Origin: Candidatus Woesearchaeota archaeon | Lineage (GTDB): Archaea; Nanobdellota; Nanobdellia; Woesearchaeales; JACPBO01 | Direction of reading: 5' to 3' | DNA length: 64,000 nucleotides | NCBI GenBank assembly: GCA_030651135.1 | Contig: JAUSCS010000010.1 | Span: 96,385 to 160,384 of the forward strand | Notes under the pieces: generated by a model | The model's database searches: none | Told to the model about the DNA's origin: nothing | Seen by the model: the letters and a program-made list of their open reading frames with translations, nothing else | Part shown: piece after piece, positions 37,038-45,860 of the stretch | How positions within the stretch are numbered: position 1 is the stretch's first letter | Layout of the letters: every line of letters begins with the position of its first letter | Position numbers and translations under genes: made by a program

Positions 37038-38213
37038 CTAAAAACTCAGCTTTTTAATTCTCTCCGCCGCCTTCTTGCAGTCTTCTATAGAAGGCACCAA
37101 TGCGAACCTCACATAGCCTTCTCCAGGATTTAAGTTATTGAAATTCTCGCTTATCCATGATCCGGGTGTTGTGACAACAGCAATTTCTTTTCTCAGTAAT
37201 GCTTTTGCAAAATCCAGGCTTTTCATCCCTTTCGGAGCTTTCTGCCACATATATAAAGTTGCTTCCGGCATGCATTTTTCCAGTCCGATCGAGTTAAATG
37301 CATCAATCATAATATCTCTTTTTATCTTATAGTCTTTTCTCATCTCTTCAACATGCTTCTCATCGCTTAAGGCAGCAATTGCAGCATCCTGGATAAAAGT
37401 AGCTGCTCCTGAATCATAATTCGGCTTTAATTTTTTAAATTGCGCAATAATGTTTTCATCTCCGGCAAGCCATCCTATTCTGTAGCATGTCATTGCGCTT
37501 CTTTTTGACAGGCTTTGAAAAACAGCTACACCCTCTCTGCCCAATTCCAATATTGACATTGGCTTCTGATCAAAATATATCTCAGAGTAGCATTCATCTG
37601 ATGCAATTATTATATTATTGTCATGCCCGAAATCAATCAGCTTTTTATAAAAATCCCTGCCAGCAAGAGCTGTTGTTGGATTATTCGGGTAATTGACCCA
37701 TATTATCTTTGATTTTTTAACGATTTCAGAAGGAATTGCGTCCAGATCAGGCAAAAATCTGTTCTCTTTCAGTAAAGGCATGAAATAGCTTTTTCCACCT
37801 GCGAATAATGTTCCCTTTTGATAAGGAGGATAGCCCGGGTTGGGGATCAAGACATAATCTCCTGGGTTAATAAAGCAGAAAGGGAAATGAAACACTGCCT
37901 CTTTTGCCCCAATGTTTGCAGAAATCTCCTTTGCAGGATCTAAGCTTGCGTTAAACCTTTTTTTAGTCCACTTTGCAATAGCTTCCCTGTATTCAGCAGA
38001 GCCTTCCTCAAGAGGATAACCAGCGCCTTTTCTGAAATCAACTGCTTTTTTGCAAGCTTCTCTTGCAATCTCAGGTGCAGGGTTTTTAGGATCACCAACT
38101 CCAAAATCAATTACAGAAACGCCTTCTTTCTTCAGCTTTGCAACTTCATTCTTTACATCAACAAACGCGTAAGTTCCTATTGATGCCAGTTTATCGCTTG
38201 GTTTGAATTGCAT
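37038..38213 (-). CDS. dapL: class I/II aminotransferase, probable LL-diaminopimelate aminotransferase
   Basis: 391 residues, fold-type I PLP enzyme: VIDFGVGDPKNP, VNYPNNPTT, DECYSEIYF and the Schiff-base Lys in SLSKRSAMTCYRIGW. The genes around it make lysine from aspartate and include no dapD, dapE or ddh, so direct transamination of tetrahydrodipicolinate to LL-DAP is the likely reaction. The motif also resembles succinyl-DAP transaminases (DapC), so the exact substrate is inferred. Confidence 0.75.
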   Translation of the reverse strand: MQFKPSDKLASIGTYAFVDVKNEVAKLKKEGVSVIDFGVGDPKNPAPEIAREACKKAVDFRKGAGYPLEEGSAEYREAIAKWTKKRFNASLDPAKEISANIGAKEAVFHFPFCFINPGDYVLIPNPGYPPYQKGTLFAGGKSYFMPLLKENRFLPDLDAIPSEIVKKSKIIWVNYPNNPTTALAGRDFYKKLIDFGHDNNIIIASDECYSEIYFDQKPMSILELGREGVAVFQSLSKRSAMTCYRIGWLAGDENIIAQFKKLKPNYDSGAATFIQDAAIAALSDEKHVEEMRKDYKIKRDIMIDAFNSIGLEKCMPEATLYMWQKAPKGMKSLDFAKALLRKEIAVVTTPGSWISENFNNLNPGEGYVRFALVPSIEDCKKAAERIKKLSF

Positions 38214-38225
38214 TTTAATGTTTTA

Positions 38226-38432
38226 TTAATTTAAGCCAATTTTGTAATAATTATAAACATAAAAAAATACTTTCCCGTCATCTCTTAAATTTTCATGCAT
38301 GTCATTATAAACTTCTCTTTCAATCTTGAATGTTGAATCTGATTCTTTTTTATTTCTTATCAAATATCCCAAATAAATATTCTTGGATTCTTCTTCAGTT
38401 ATATCTGTATCAAGAACATTCATATCAATCAT
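38226..38432 (-). CDS. hypothetical small protein between dapF and dapL (68 aa)
   Basis: It starts with an ATG directly after the dapF stop (TAGATG) and ends just before dapL, so it belongs to the lysine operon. It is acidic at the start (MIDMNVLDTDITEEESK), with an aromatic end (FFYVYNYYKIG). No known domain. Confidence 0.45.
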   Translation of the reverse strand: MIDMNVLDTDITEEESKNIYLGYLIRNKKESDSTFKIEREVYNDMHENLRDDGKVFFYVYNYYKIGLN

Positions 38433-39275
38433 CTACTTATAGTTATACTCGCCTTCATACACTTCTTCTGCAGGCCCAGTCATATAAACATTGTTGTCTT
38501 TTTCATTCCATTCTATGTTCAGGTCTCCGCCAAGAAGGTGGACTGTTACTTTTCTGTCAGTCTTGCCGTTAAGCACAGAAGCCACCACAGCAGCTGATGC
38601 GCCTGTTCCGCAAGCCAGTGTAACGCCCGCTCCCCTTTCCCAAACCTGCATTGCTATTTCCCTTTTGTTTATTATCTGTATAAATTCAACATTGGTTTTT
38701 TTAGGGAATGCTTTGTGATGCTCGATCTCATATCCGATTTTTTCAACAGGCATTCCGAATGTTTCAACAAAAACAATGCAGTGGGGATTGCCCATTGAAA
38801 CGCACGTTACCTTCAATACTGTGCCGTCTTTCAGCTTCAGGTCTTCATTTATCACTTTTTGCTTATCGCAGATCATCGGAATCTTTTTGCTGTCCAGAAC
38901 CGGCTCGCCCATATTGACTGTAATCATTCCGTCAATTATTTTAGGCTTTATTATGCCTGCCAATGTCTCAACTGTTATTTCCTTATTTTTTGTCAGGCCA
39001 TGCTCATAAACGTATTTTGCAAATCCTCTTATGCCGTTGCCGCACATCTCTGCTTCTGAGCCGTCAGAATTGAATATTCTCATCTTGAAATCTGCCTTAT
39101 TGGATGGCAAAATAAGTATTATGCCGTCAGATCCAATCCCAAAATGCCTGTTGCTCATCTTTCTTGCTAAATCATCGAACTTAATGCCGCTTAAATTCTC
39201 CTTCAGAGCATTAATCAAAACATAATCATTTCCAAGCCCGTGTATCTTAGCAAATTTTATTTTCTTTATAGCCAT
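38433..39275 (-). CDS. dapF: diaminopimelate epimerase
   Basis: 280 residues. IHGLGNDYVLIN, the first catalytic Cys in AEMCGNGIRGFAKY and the second in LACGTGASAA are complete. It converts LL-DAP to meso-DAP. GGGGGAT precedes the ATG, and a TTTTTAAACC box lies about 30-45 bases upstream, so it may be transcribed on its own or with lysA. Confidence 0.93.
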   Translation of the reverse strand: MAIKKIKFAKIHGLGNDYVLINALKENLSGIKFDDLARKMSNRHFGIGSDGIILILPSNKADFKMRIFNSDGSEAEMCGNGIRGFAKYVYEHGLTKNKEITVETLAGIIKPKIIDGMITVNMGEPVLDSKKIPMICDKQKVINEDLKLKDGTVLKVTCVSMGNPHCIVFVETFGMPVEKIGYEIEHHKAFPKKTNVEFIQIINKREIAMQVWERGAGVTLACGTGASAAVVASVLNGKTDRKVTVHLLGGDLNIEWNEKDNNVYMTGPAEEVYEGEYNYK

Positions 39276-39413
39276 TGCTTAATCCCCCTAACTACAAACT
39301 TTTTGATTTCCTTTTTAAACCTTTTGGTTTTTCGTTCTGAATGCCGATGTATAGGAAATAACATTTAGTGGATGGTTTTATTACGAATATTAAATTGATT
39401 TACTATAATTACC

Positions 39414-40655
39414 TTAACTCTGACCTTTCAACAAATCTTTTAACAATTCCCTATCCCTTATTATACTTGCTTTTCCATCTTTAACCAGGATTTCAGCAGG
39501 CTTCAGCCTAGAATTATAATTTGATGACATTGAAAAGCCATAAGCCCCGGCATTTAATATTGCAATAATATCGCCTTCCTTTATTACAGGCAGCTCCCTG
39601 TCAACAAGGCCTTCCTCATTCTTTGTAAAAACATCGCCTGATTCACATATATTTCCGCAGATAATAACATCCTCTTTATCTTTTGATTCGGCATTATTCG
39701 CAACAATTATCGGATGATAGCTGCCGTACGCCATGACCCTGATTAAATGATTGAAACCAGTGTCAACTCCAACGAATTTATGTTTTGTCGTTTCTTTTAT
39801 TGTATTTACAGTTGCCAATAAAATTCCAGACTCACATACAAAATATCTTCCTGGCTCTAAAGCTAATGTCAGTTCTTTTCCATATTCAGTGCAGAAATCC
39901 GAGAATAACTGCGAAATTTGCGCTCCAAATGTTTTAAGATCCAGCGGTTTTTCATCCGGTTTGTAAGGAACTCCAATGCCTCCGCCAAAATCAACAAACT
40001 CCAGGCCATCAAAATGCCTTGCTGTCATCAGCAGCACTTTCATCGCTTCCAAAAATTTTTCAGTTTCGAGTATGCCTGAGCCTATATGCTGGTGCACCCC
40101 GATAATTTTCAGGTCATATTTCTTTGCAATATTTTTTATCTCATTTACCTTGTCATAATAAATACCGAATTTTGAATCTGGCCCGCCTGTTATGACATGG
40201 TTATGATGGCCTGCGCCTATATTTGGATTGATTCTTACGCATACTTTTGAATTTGGGTTTAATCTTCCGTATCTTTCAAGCTGCGACAATGAGTCTGCAT
40301 TGACTAAAATGCCGTGCTTTATTGCAAATTTTATGTCGTCGTCAGTTGAATTGTTGCCAGTAAACATTATCTGCTTTTTATCGTAGCCTGCTTCCAGTGC
40401 AAGGAACATCTCGCCGGGGGAAACAGCGTCAATAAATGCGCCTTCCTCTCTCAGAATCTTCATTATTGCAATATTTGTATTTGCCTTGCACGCATAATAC
40501 AGCCTGATATTCGGGTAAGTTATATTACCTTTCAGATCCCTGAACCTCTGCCTTATGGTGTCTTCTTCATAAGCATAAAGCGGGCTTTTGAATTTTAAAA
40601 TAAGGTCTTCTGCTGAAATTCCCCCTATGTGGAGTTTGTTGTTTATTATTTGCAT
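39414..40655 (-). CDS. lysA: diaminopimelate decarboxylase
   Basis: 413 residues, fold-type III PLP enzyme. LYYACKANTN carries the PLP Lys, EFVDFGGGIGVPY and LEPGRYFVCESG follow, and CESGDVFTKNE and GAYGFSMSSNYN complete the active site. It makes L-lysine from meso-DAP. It lies 47 bases after asd, with a TAAGTATAAAAAC box between, so it may have its own promoter. Confidence 0.92.
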   Translation of the reverse strand: MQIINNKLHIGGISAEDLILKFKSPLYAYEEDTIRQRFRDLKGNITYPNIRLYYACKANTNIAIMKILREEGAFIDAVSPGEMFLALEAGYDKKQIMFTGNNSTDDDIKFAIKHGILVNADSLSQLERYGRLNPNSKVCVRINPNIGAGHHNHVITGGPDSKFGIYYDKVNEIKNIAKKYDLKIIGVHQHIGSGILETEKFLEAMKVLLMTARHFDGLEFVDFGGGIGVPYKPDEKPLDLKTFGAQISQLFSDFCTEYGKELTLALEPGRYFVCESGILLATVNTIKETTKHKFVGVDTGFNHLIRVMAYGSYHPIIVANNAESKDKEDVIICGNICESGDVFTKNEEGLVDRELPVIKEGDIIAILNAGAYGFSMSSNYNSRLKPAEILVKDGKASIIRDRELLKDLLKGQS

Positions 40656-40702
40656 TTTATTCTATTTTTCTGAGTTTGTTTTTATACTTAACGCTTTTAT
40701 TG

Positions 40703-41791
40703 TTAATCGAGATATCCTTTTACTTTCATCAGCTCTGCTACTAGTATAGCCCCACCAGCGGCTCCCCTTATCGTATTGTGGGATAAAGCAACAAACCTGT
40801 AGTCGAGCACAAGGCACTCCCTTAACCTGCCTATTGTGATTGCCATTCCGTTTCCTGCATCTCTGTCTAGTTTGGTTTGCGGCCTATTTTCTTCTTCATT
40901 ATATATCAATACGGGGTCAGGAGCGCTAGGCAATTTCAGCTGCTGCGGCTCTGGCCTGTAATTCTTCCATGCTTCCAAAATTTCTTCTTTTGTAGGCTTT
41001 TTATCAAACTTTACTGAAACAGTTGCCATATGGCCGTCAGAAACTGGAACCCTGCTGCAATGAGCAGATATTTTAATCCCATTATAATTTACAAATTCAT
41101 TATTTTTTATGCTGCCTAGTATCTTTAATGGCTCCTGCTCTGATTTTTCTTCTTCCCCACCAATAAAAGGGATTACATTATCAATTATTTCAGGGAATGT
41201 TTCAAATGTTTTTCCTGCTCCAGAGATGGCCTGCATTGTGCTTACGATCATTTCCTTAGGACAGTATTTCATCAATGGAGCAATGGCTGGCAGATAGCTC
41301 TGCAATGAGCAGTTTGGCTTTACAACTACAAAACCTTTTTTCCAGCCATGATTTTTTTGCTGTATCTTGATCATATCAATATGATGCGGGTTAATCTCAG
41401 GCATAATCATCGGGACATCCTTTGTCCAGCGATGCGCTGAATTATTAGATACTACAGGGATGTCATTTTCTGCGTATTTGTCTTCAAAAGCTTTAATTTC
41501 ATCCTTGGATGCCTCTATAGCTGAGAATACAAAATCAACCTTATTTTTGATTCCTTCAATATCTGCAACGTCAGAGACTATTAAGTTTTTGGCATTAGCA
41601 GGAATTTCTTTTTTAGAGAACCACCTGCCTTCAACTGCTTCTGAGTATTTCCTGCCAGCGGACCTTGGCGAAGCTGCGACTGCAGCTACTTCAAACCATG
41701 GATGGTTCTCAAGCAATTCAATAAATCTTTGCCCGACTGCTCCTGTTGCCCCTAAAATCCCGACTTTTATTTTCTGCATTTTGTTTTCCAT
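40703..41791 (-). CDS. asd: aspartate-semialdehyde dehydrogenase
   Basis: 362 residues of the archaeal/fungal type: KVGILGATGAVGQRFIELL binds NADP, VVKPNCSLQSYLPAIAPL carries the active Cys, and SAHCSRVPVSDGHMA the His. It reduces aspartyl phosphate to aspartate semialdehyde, the branch to lysine, threonine and methionine. Starts 6 bases after dapA. Confidence 0.92.
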   Translation of the reverse strand: MENKMQKIKVGILGATGAVGQRFIELLENHPWFEVAAVAASPRSAGRKYSEAVEGRWFSKKEIPANAKNLIVSDVADIEGIKNKVDFVFSAIEASKDEIKAFEDKYAENDIPVVSNNSAHRWTKDVPMIMPEINPHHIDMIKIQQKNHGWKKGFVVVKPNCSLQSYLPAIAPLMKYCPKEMIVSTMQAISGAGKTFETFPEIIDNVIPFIGGEEEKSEQEPLKILGSIKNNEFVNYNGIKISAHCSRVPVSDGHMATVSVKFDKKPTKEEILEAWKNYRPEPQQLKLPSAPDPVLIYNEEENRPQTKLDRDAGNGMAITIGRLRECLVLDYRFVALSHNTIRGAAGGAILVAELMKVKGYLD

Positions 41792-41797
41792 AGCTTT

Positions 41798-42691
41798 TTA
41801 GCTTTTTATAATTTCGTATTGAATTAAAATTTCTTTCGCCTTTTCGCGATGCTCAGCACTTAGCTCGCACATCGGCAATCTGTAAACTTCCCTGCACATT
41901 CCTTTCATTGCAAGCATTGCCTTTATCGGAATAGGGTTTGTTTCTATGAATATTGCGCTGAAAAAAGGCATTAGCTCGTTATTTAGCTTTTCAGCTTCTT
42001 CAAAATTGCCTTTTAATGCAAGATCTGCCATCTTCACAACCCTGTCAGGGATTATGTTTGATGCAACTGAAATCACGCCGTCTCCACCTGCTTTTATCAC
42101 TTCAAAAGTCAGGTTGTCATCTCCTGATAAAACTGAAAATCCTTCCGGCCTTTTTGCAATTACATCTTTTATTTGGTTGATATCTCCAGAAGCTTCCTTT
42201 ACTCCGGCAATGTTTTTGCAGTCATTTGTCAATCTAATTAAAGTTGCTGTTTCTAAATTAACTCCTGTTCTTCCTTTTATATTGTAAACAATGCACGGAA
42301 ACTTTACAGAGTCTGCAATTGCCTTGAAGTGCCTATACAATCCTTCCTGCGTAGGCTTGTTGTAATACGGATTAACTAATAAGCAGGCATCTGCTCCAGC
42401 TTCTTCAGCATGCTTTGTTAATCTTATCGCTTCTTTTGTTGAATTGCTTCCTGTTCCTGCTATTACAGTAACTCTTTTATTGGCATACTTCACAGCAAGC
42501 TCAATAACCTTATCATGCTCTTTATGATCCAGCGTAGGGCTTTCGCCTGTTGTTCCGCATGGCACAATTCCCGCAACTCCTTTCTCAATGTTGAAATTTA
42601 TCAGCCTTTTAAATGCAATGACATCTACACTTTCATCCTCCTTGAACGGAGTGATTATCGCAGTATAAACTCCTTTAAACATTTTCATCAT
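41798..42691 (-). CDS. dapA: 4-hydroxy-tetrahydrodipicolinate synthase
   Basis: 297 residues. GTTGESPTL, NPYYNKPTQEGLYRHF, VYNIKGRTGV with the usual Tyr replaced in context, and the Schiff-base Lys in NIAGVKEASGD identify DapA. It condenses pyruvate with aspartate semialdehyde. Its ATG overlaps the stop of the small upstream gene (ATGA). Confidence 0.92.
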   Translation of the reverse strand: MMKMFKGVYTAIITPFKEDESVDVIAFKRLINFNIEKGVAGIVPCGTTGESPTLDHKEHDKVIELAVKYANKRVTVIAGTGSNSTKEAIRLTKHAEEAGADACLLVNPYYNKPTQEGLYRHFKAIADSVKFPCIVYNIKGRTGVNLETATLIRLTNDCKNIAGVKEASGDINQIKDVIAKRPEGFSVLSGDDNLTFEVIKAGGDGVISVASNIIPDRVVKMADLALKGNFEEAEKLNNELMPFFSAIFIETNPIPIKAMLAMKGMCREVYRLPMCELSAEHREKAKEILIQYEIIKS

Positions 42692-43047
42692 CCTCCTGTT
42701 TGTTGTAGTTCTTTTTTATCAAATTCATTGCCTCTGCTATATCCGATTCTTCTCGCAAGTTTTATCAGCATAGGCTCTTTTCCAAGAGTTGGAATAATTA
42801 TGCCATCCAATGTAGCCAATTCTTTGATTTCATTCAAATTAAATGGTTCGGCAATTGCCATCTTATCTTCACCTAAAAGGCATAACATCATATGCTTTGG
42901 CAGATGCATTAATGCCAGCCTGGTTGTATCTCCTTCCAATATTATCTGCTCAATCCTGTAATAGCTATTGAAGATTCTACCTCGCCTGTATACCAAATCT
43001 CCTTTTTCAACTTCCAAATTCTCAGACATTAAAGTTTGATAGTGCAT
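42688..43047 (-). CDS. unknown protein inside the dap operon (119 aa)
   Basis: It lies between dapB and dapA and overlaps dapA by four bases, so it is firmly in the operon. It is a small beta-rich protein (DLVYRRGRIFNSYYRIEQIIL, HLPKHMMLCLLGED), with no known catalytic motif. ATAGGTGTAAAA precedes the ATG. It could be a regulator or partner of DapA/DapB. Confidence 0.6.
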   Translation of the reverse strand: MHYQTLMSENLEVEKGDLVYRRGRIFNSYYRIEQIILEGDTTRLALMHLPKHMMLCLLGEDKMAIAEPFNLNEIKELATLDGIIIPTLGKEPMLIKLARRIGYSRGNEFDKKELQQTGG

Positions 43048-43055
43048 TTTTACAC

Positions 43056-43805
43056 CTATTTCATTATGTTTTTCATCAAATCATCAATCCCATAAACCCC
43101 TTTTTTTCCTTTGATGAACTCTGCAGCCATTACTGCCCCTAAAGCAAATCCTTCCCTGTTTCTTGCAGTATGCGTTAATTCAATTGTGTCTGCTGCGCTG
43201 TCAAATCCTATTACATGAGTTCCGGGTATTGTTCCTCCTCTAACGCTTGCAAAATGTATCTCATCCTGGCTGATTTTTCTGTCCAGCCTTTCTGTTGCAA
43301 TCTTATTCTTTCTTTCAATGTTTTTTATCAAAATGTCGCCGATCATCTTCGCTGTTCCGCTCGGCGAATCTGCTTTCTGGTTATGATGCAGTTCGTATGC
43401 AAAAATATCATATTCAGGTGCGTTGTTTATCAGCTTTGCAGCATTCTCTATTATTTTTAAAAAGATATTCACGCCTATTGAAAAGTTGCCGCTGTATATC
43501 AGGCCAACATTTGATTTTTTAACGGCATTCTTCACATCATCTAGCTGATCATACCATCCTGTTGTGCCTACAACAATATTCTTGCCAAGCTTTGCAGCCT
43601 TTTCGATGTTTTCTATGACAACAGAAGGATGTGTGAAATCAAGGCATACATCAATATCCTTTAAGGCAGCTTCTGTTATCTCGCTGTGCACGCCGTTGCC
43701 TTTTATATTGGGATCAATAATAGCCTTAATAGTGTGCCCTCTGGCTCTGGCAATTCTTTCAATTATATTGCCCATTTTTCCGTATCCTATAAGCGCAATG
43801 TTCAT
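43056..43805 (-). CDS. dapB: 4-hydroxy-tetrahydrodipicolinate reductase
   Basis: 249 residues from the ATG at 43805, preceded by GGGGGTT; a TTG 12 bases earlier is less likely. Visible are NIALIGYGKMGNIIERIA (NAD(P)H site), DFTHPSVV, VVGTTGWY, and ELHHNQKADSPSGTA (the family E(L)HHxxKxDxPSGTA). It reduces the dapA product in lysine synthesis. Confidence 0.92.
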   Translation of the reverse strand: MNIALIGYGKMGNIIERIARARGHTIKAIIDPNIKGNGVHSEITEAALKDIDVCLDFTHPSVVIENIEKAAKLGKNIVVGTTGWYDQLDDVKNAVKKSNVGLIYSGNFSIGVNIFLKIIENAAKLINNAPEYDIFAYELHHNQKADSPSGTAKMIGDILIKNIERKNKIATERLDRKISQDEIHFASVRGGTIPGTHVIGFDSAADTIELTHTARNREGFALGAVMAAEFIKGKKGVYGIDDLMKNIMK

Positions 43806-43885
43806 TTTAACCCCCAAAATAAAGCGGATGCTTTTGTTGTTTTTATTCTTTATGTTTTTTGTTGTTTTATTTATTCTTATTCTAG

Positions 43886-44287
43886 TTAATCTTCTTTTAA
43901 AACTGGAAACGTTTCTGTCTGTATCACTCCTGGCAATGCCCTTATTGCTTCAACAACATTATTTACCTCATTAAGATTAGTTCTTTTAACTGTTACAAAT
44001 ATCGAATAGCGGCCTGCAACTTCATATATTTCATCAACATTCATTTTTCTGATTTGCCTTGCAATCTGCTGCGTCGGCCTTCCTGAATGCGTTGAAACTT
44101 CAATGATCACAGTGGCTTCTCCTGCCAAGACAGCTGTGAATTTCTTTATAACGCCTTCATTGATCATCTTTGCAACCCTTTTCCTTATTGTGCCTTCGCT
44201 TACCTTGAGCTTTTTGGCTATCTGCAGAAAAGGCATTCTTGCATCTTCTTTCAGCATCTGTATTGTTTTATGATCCACCACATCCAT
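43886..44287 (-). CDS. Lrp/AsnC-family regulator, probable lysine-operon regulator
   Basis: 133 residues. An N-terminal winged helix (MPFLQIAKKLKVSEGTIRKRV) and a C-terminal RAM domain (GRYSIFVTVKRTNLNEVNNV). It is the first gene of the lysine operon. Archaeal Lrp proteins such as LysM control lysine genes, which fits this position. Its promoter carries the TACGAA...TTCGTA palindrome described separately. The CATTTATATATAAT box is 20-33 bases before the ATG. Confidence 0.85.
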   Translation of the reverse strand: MDVVDHKTIQMLKEDARMPFLQIAKKLKVSEGTIRKRVAKMINEGVIKKFTAVLAGEATVIIEVSTHSGRPTQQIARQIRKMNVDEIYEVAGRYSIFVTVKRTNLNEVNNVVEAIRALPGVIQTETFPVLKED

Positions 44288-44331
44288 AAGGATCGGGAAT
44301 ACGAAATTATATATAAATGTTTCGATTTTAG

Positions 44332-44344
44332 TACGAAATTCGTA
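44332..44344 (-). promoter_or_regulatory. palindromic operator upstream of the lrp-dap promoter
   Basis: TACGAA-A-TTCGTA, 12 bases upstream of the minus-strand TATA box (44306-44319). Another TACGAA half-site is at 44300-44305, between the TATA box and the start. The same palindrome precedes lysC at the same spacing from its TATA box. Confidence 0.6.
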
Positions 44345-44390
44345 AGAAAAGCGAGAATTTTCATTTATTAAGTGCTATTTTGTGGTCGCC

Positions 44391-44723
44391 TTATCTTGTA
44401 AAAATCTCGCAGAATTTCTTTTCAATTATTTTTACTTTCTCTTGTTTCAATCTTCCAGCTTTGTAATCAATTCTTGATTGGTGAACACTAAACAAAATTG
44501 TAGGTCTTATAAAACTGTCATGCTTTAATCCGCCTTGCTGAAAATCTTTTTGAGCTATGGGGACTATATCTGGATCAGGTCTTTCTTGGCTTGTAATCTG
44601 GCACAGAATTAGATTTTCGTCTGTAGTGTTAGCTGCAACTAAAGCAGGTCTTTTCTTTGATTCATCAGCATCTGAGAAAGGAAATTGAAAAACCACAATA
44701 TCCCCCTTTACAAGTCTTTCCAT
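44391..44723 (-). CDS. mazF: MazF/PemK-like toxin
   Basis: 110 residues. KGDIVVFQFPFSDADESKKRPALV is the family opening and LCQITSQ follows; the fold is a small beta-barrel endoribonuclease that cleaves mRNA. It overlaps the upstream AbrB-type antitoxin by 16 bases, a normal toxin-antitoxin layout. It sits at the edge of the islet that splits the lysine cluster. Confidence 0.8.
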   Translation of the reverse strand: MERLVKGDIVVFQFPFSDADESKKRPALVAANTTDENLILCQITSQERPDPDIVPIAQKDFQQGGLKHDSFIRPTILFSVHQSRIDYKAGRLKQEKVKIIEKKFCEIFTR

Positions 44724-44965
44724 GCTTCATCCTCTTTTTTTGTGTTCCATTCTTTAGCCAAAACTTCTTCTGAAACTAATGCAGGAAATAGTTTTTCGCT
44801 TACTTGTTTCATAGGCCTTAATTCGACTCTATCAGAATAAACTAAAACACTTACTTTTGAACCTTCCCTAAATCCGTTTATGGTTCTAGCTATATGCGGT
44901 ATGCAAATCTGGCCCTTGCTTGTAATGGTTGCTGTTTTGATTTCTTTTATTTCATTTGCCAACAT
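44708..44965 (-). CDS. AbrB/MazE-like antitoxin
   Basis: 85 residues. Residues 10-50 are an AbrB swapped-hairpin DNA-binding domain (TATITSKGQICIPHIARTIN), and the C-terminal acidic tail would bind the toxin. GGTGAGA precedes the ATG. CTTAC repeats around 44974-44995 may be its operator. Confidence 0.78.
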   Translation of the reverse strand: MLANEIKEIKTATITSKGQICIPHIARTINGFREGSKVSVLVYSDRVELRPMKQVSEKLFPALVSEEVLAKEWNTKKEDEAWKDL

Positions 44966-44973
44966 ATTCTCAC

Positions 44974-44995
44974 CTTACAAGTAAGAGAAGTAAGA
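44974..44995. promoter_or_regulatory. possible antitoxin operator
   Basis: CTTACAAGTAAG has 5-base inverted arms and is followed by AGAAGTAAG, between the TATA-like TATATAAATC (45001 on) and the antitoxin start. Autoregulation through such repeats is usual for AbrB-type antitoxins. Confidence 0.4.
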
Positions 44996-45016
44996 ATGAC
45001 TATATAAATCTTTCTG

Positions 45017-45754
45017 TTATTCAGAATAATTCCACAGCAATTCAAACCATTTTCTGTAGGAATCTGCAATGTCTTTGTTTATTATCATAAAGCATAATGG
45101 ATTATTCCCTTTCCATAAGACATTAACAACCCTGTCCGCATAAATATTGATTACAGCAGGGCTTGAATATTCTTTTGGCAAAAACTTTGTTTCCATCAAT
45201 TCCAGTTTTGTGATTGGTTTTCCTTTGGCTTCAGAATCATAAAGAACTTTCATCTTGATTTTCGACTTAATCCTTAATTTGTCAAAATTAGGAAAGAAAT
45301 ATTGAAGCTCTTTGTCCTCTTTTCCAACAGCACCAATTAAATAAAGGGTTTGTTTCTGCTTCAGAACATCTTTTCTTACTGTTTTAAACCCTTCCTTTCC
45401 TACAAAAACATGGGCTTCTGCATGGGGCATTAAAGGAGAAATCTGCTTTTTTAGCTCAGGGATTATTTCCTTAATTGATTTTTCTTTTTCATTCAGCTTT
45501 TCTCTTTGCTCTTCAACATATGTTAATAGTCTTTCTGGATCAGATGCTTCAAAATATTTTATGTTTTCTTTGATAACATAAGAAACCAGCCCTTTTTCGG
45601 TTAATCTGTTTATCGCTTCATAAACCCTGCTCCTATGCAGAGATAGCTGTTTCATCAGATCCCCGACTTTAATAGAGCCTGATTTAAGCAAAGCCGAGTA
45701 TACAATAATTTCGCTGTTTGCTAAGCCTATTTCCTGAAGTATTTTTGAGTCCAT
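45017..45754 (-). CDS. TrmB-family transcriptional regulator
   Basis: 245 residues. N-terminal winged helix (LANSEIIVYSALLKSGSIKV, LHRSRVYEAINRLTEKGLV), then a coiled coil and a C-terminal PLD-like effector-binding region (YLIGAVGKEDKEL). TrmB proteins regulate sugar or metabolic genes. It is leaderless, with GTTTATATAATCC upstream, and is divergent from the receiver cassette, so it could control it. Confidence 0.78.
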   Translation of the reverse strand: MDSKILQEIGLANSEIIVYSALLKSGSIKVGDLMKQLSLHRSRVYEAINRLTEKGLVSYVIKENIKYFEASDPERLLTYVEEQREKLNEKEKSIKEIIPELKKQISPLMPHAEAHVFVGKEGFKTVRKDVLKQKQTLYLIGAVGKEDKELQYFFPNFDKLRIKSKIKMKVLYDSEAKGKPITKLELMETKFLPKEYSSPAVINIYADRVVNVLWKGNNPLCFMIINKDIADSYRKWFELLWNYSE

Positions 45755-45860
45755 ACGATTAGATTTATCTTGGATTATATAAACTTTTCTATTGTAGTCT
45801 CTTTAAAGGAGGACAAAGATTTATTAATAGGGTATCTATTCTAACTCTGGAGTGGTTAAA

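Noticed and set aside
44383..44396. Resemblance of GCCTTATCTTG to the 19-base repeat near the nucleotidyltransferase
   Set aside because: Only about ten bases match, and they include the mazF stop codon; chance is sufficient.
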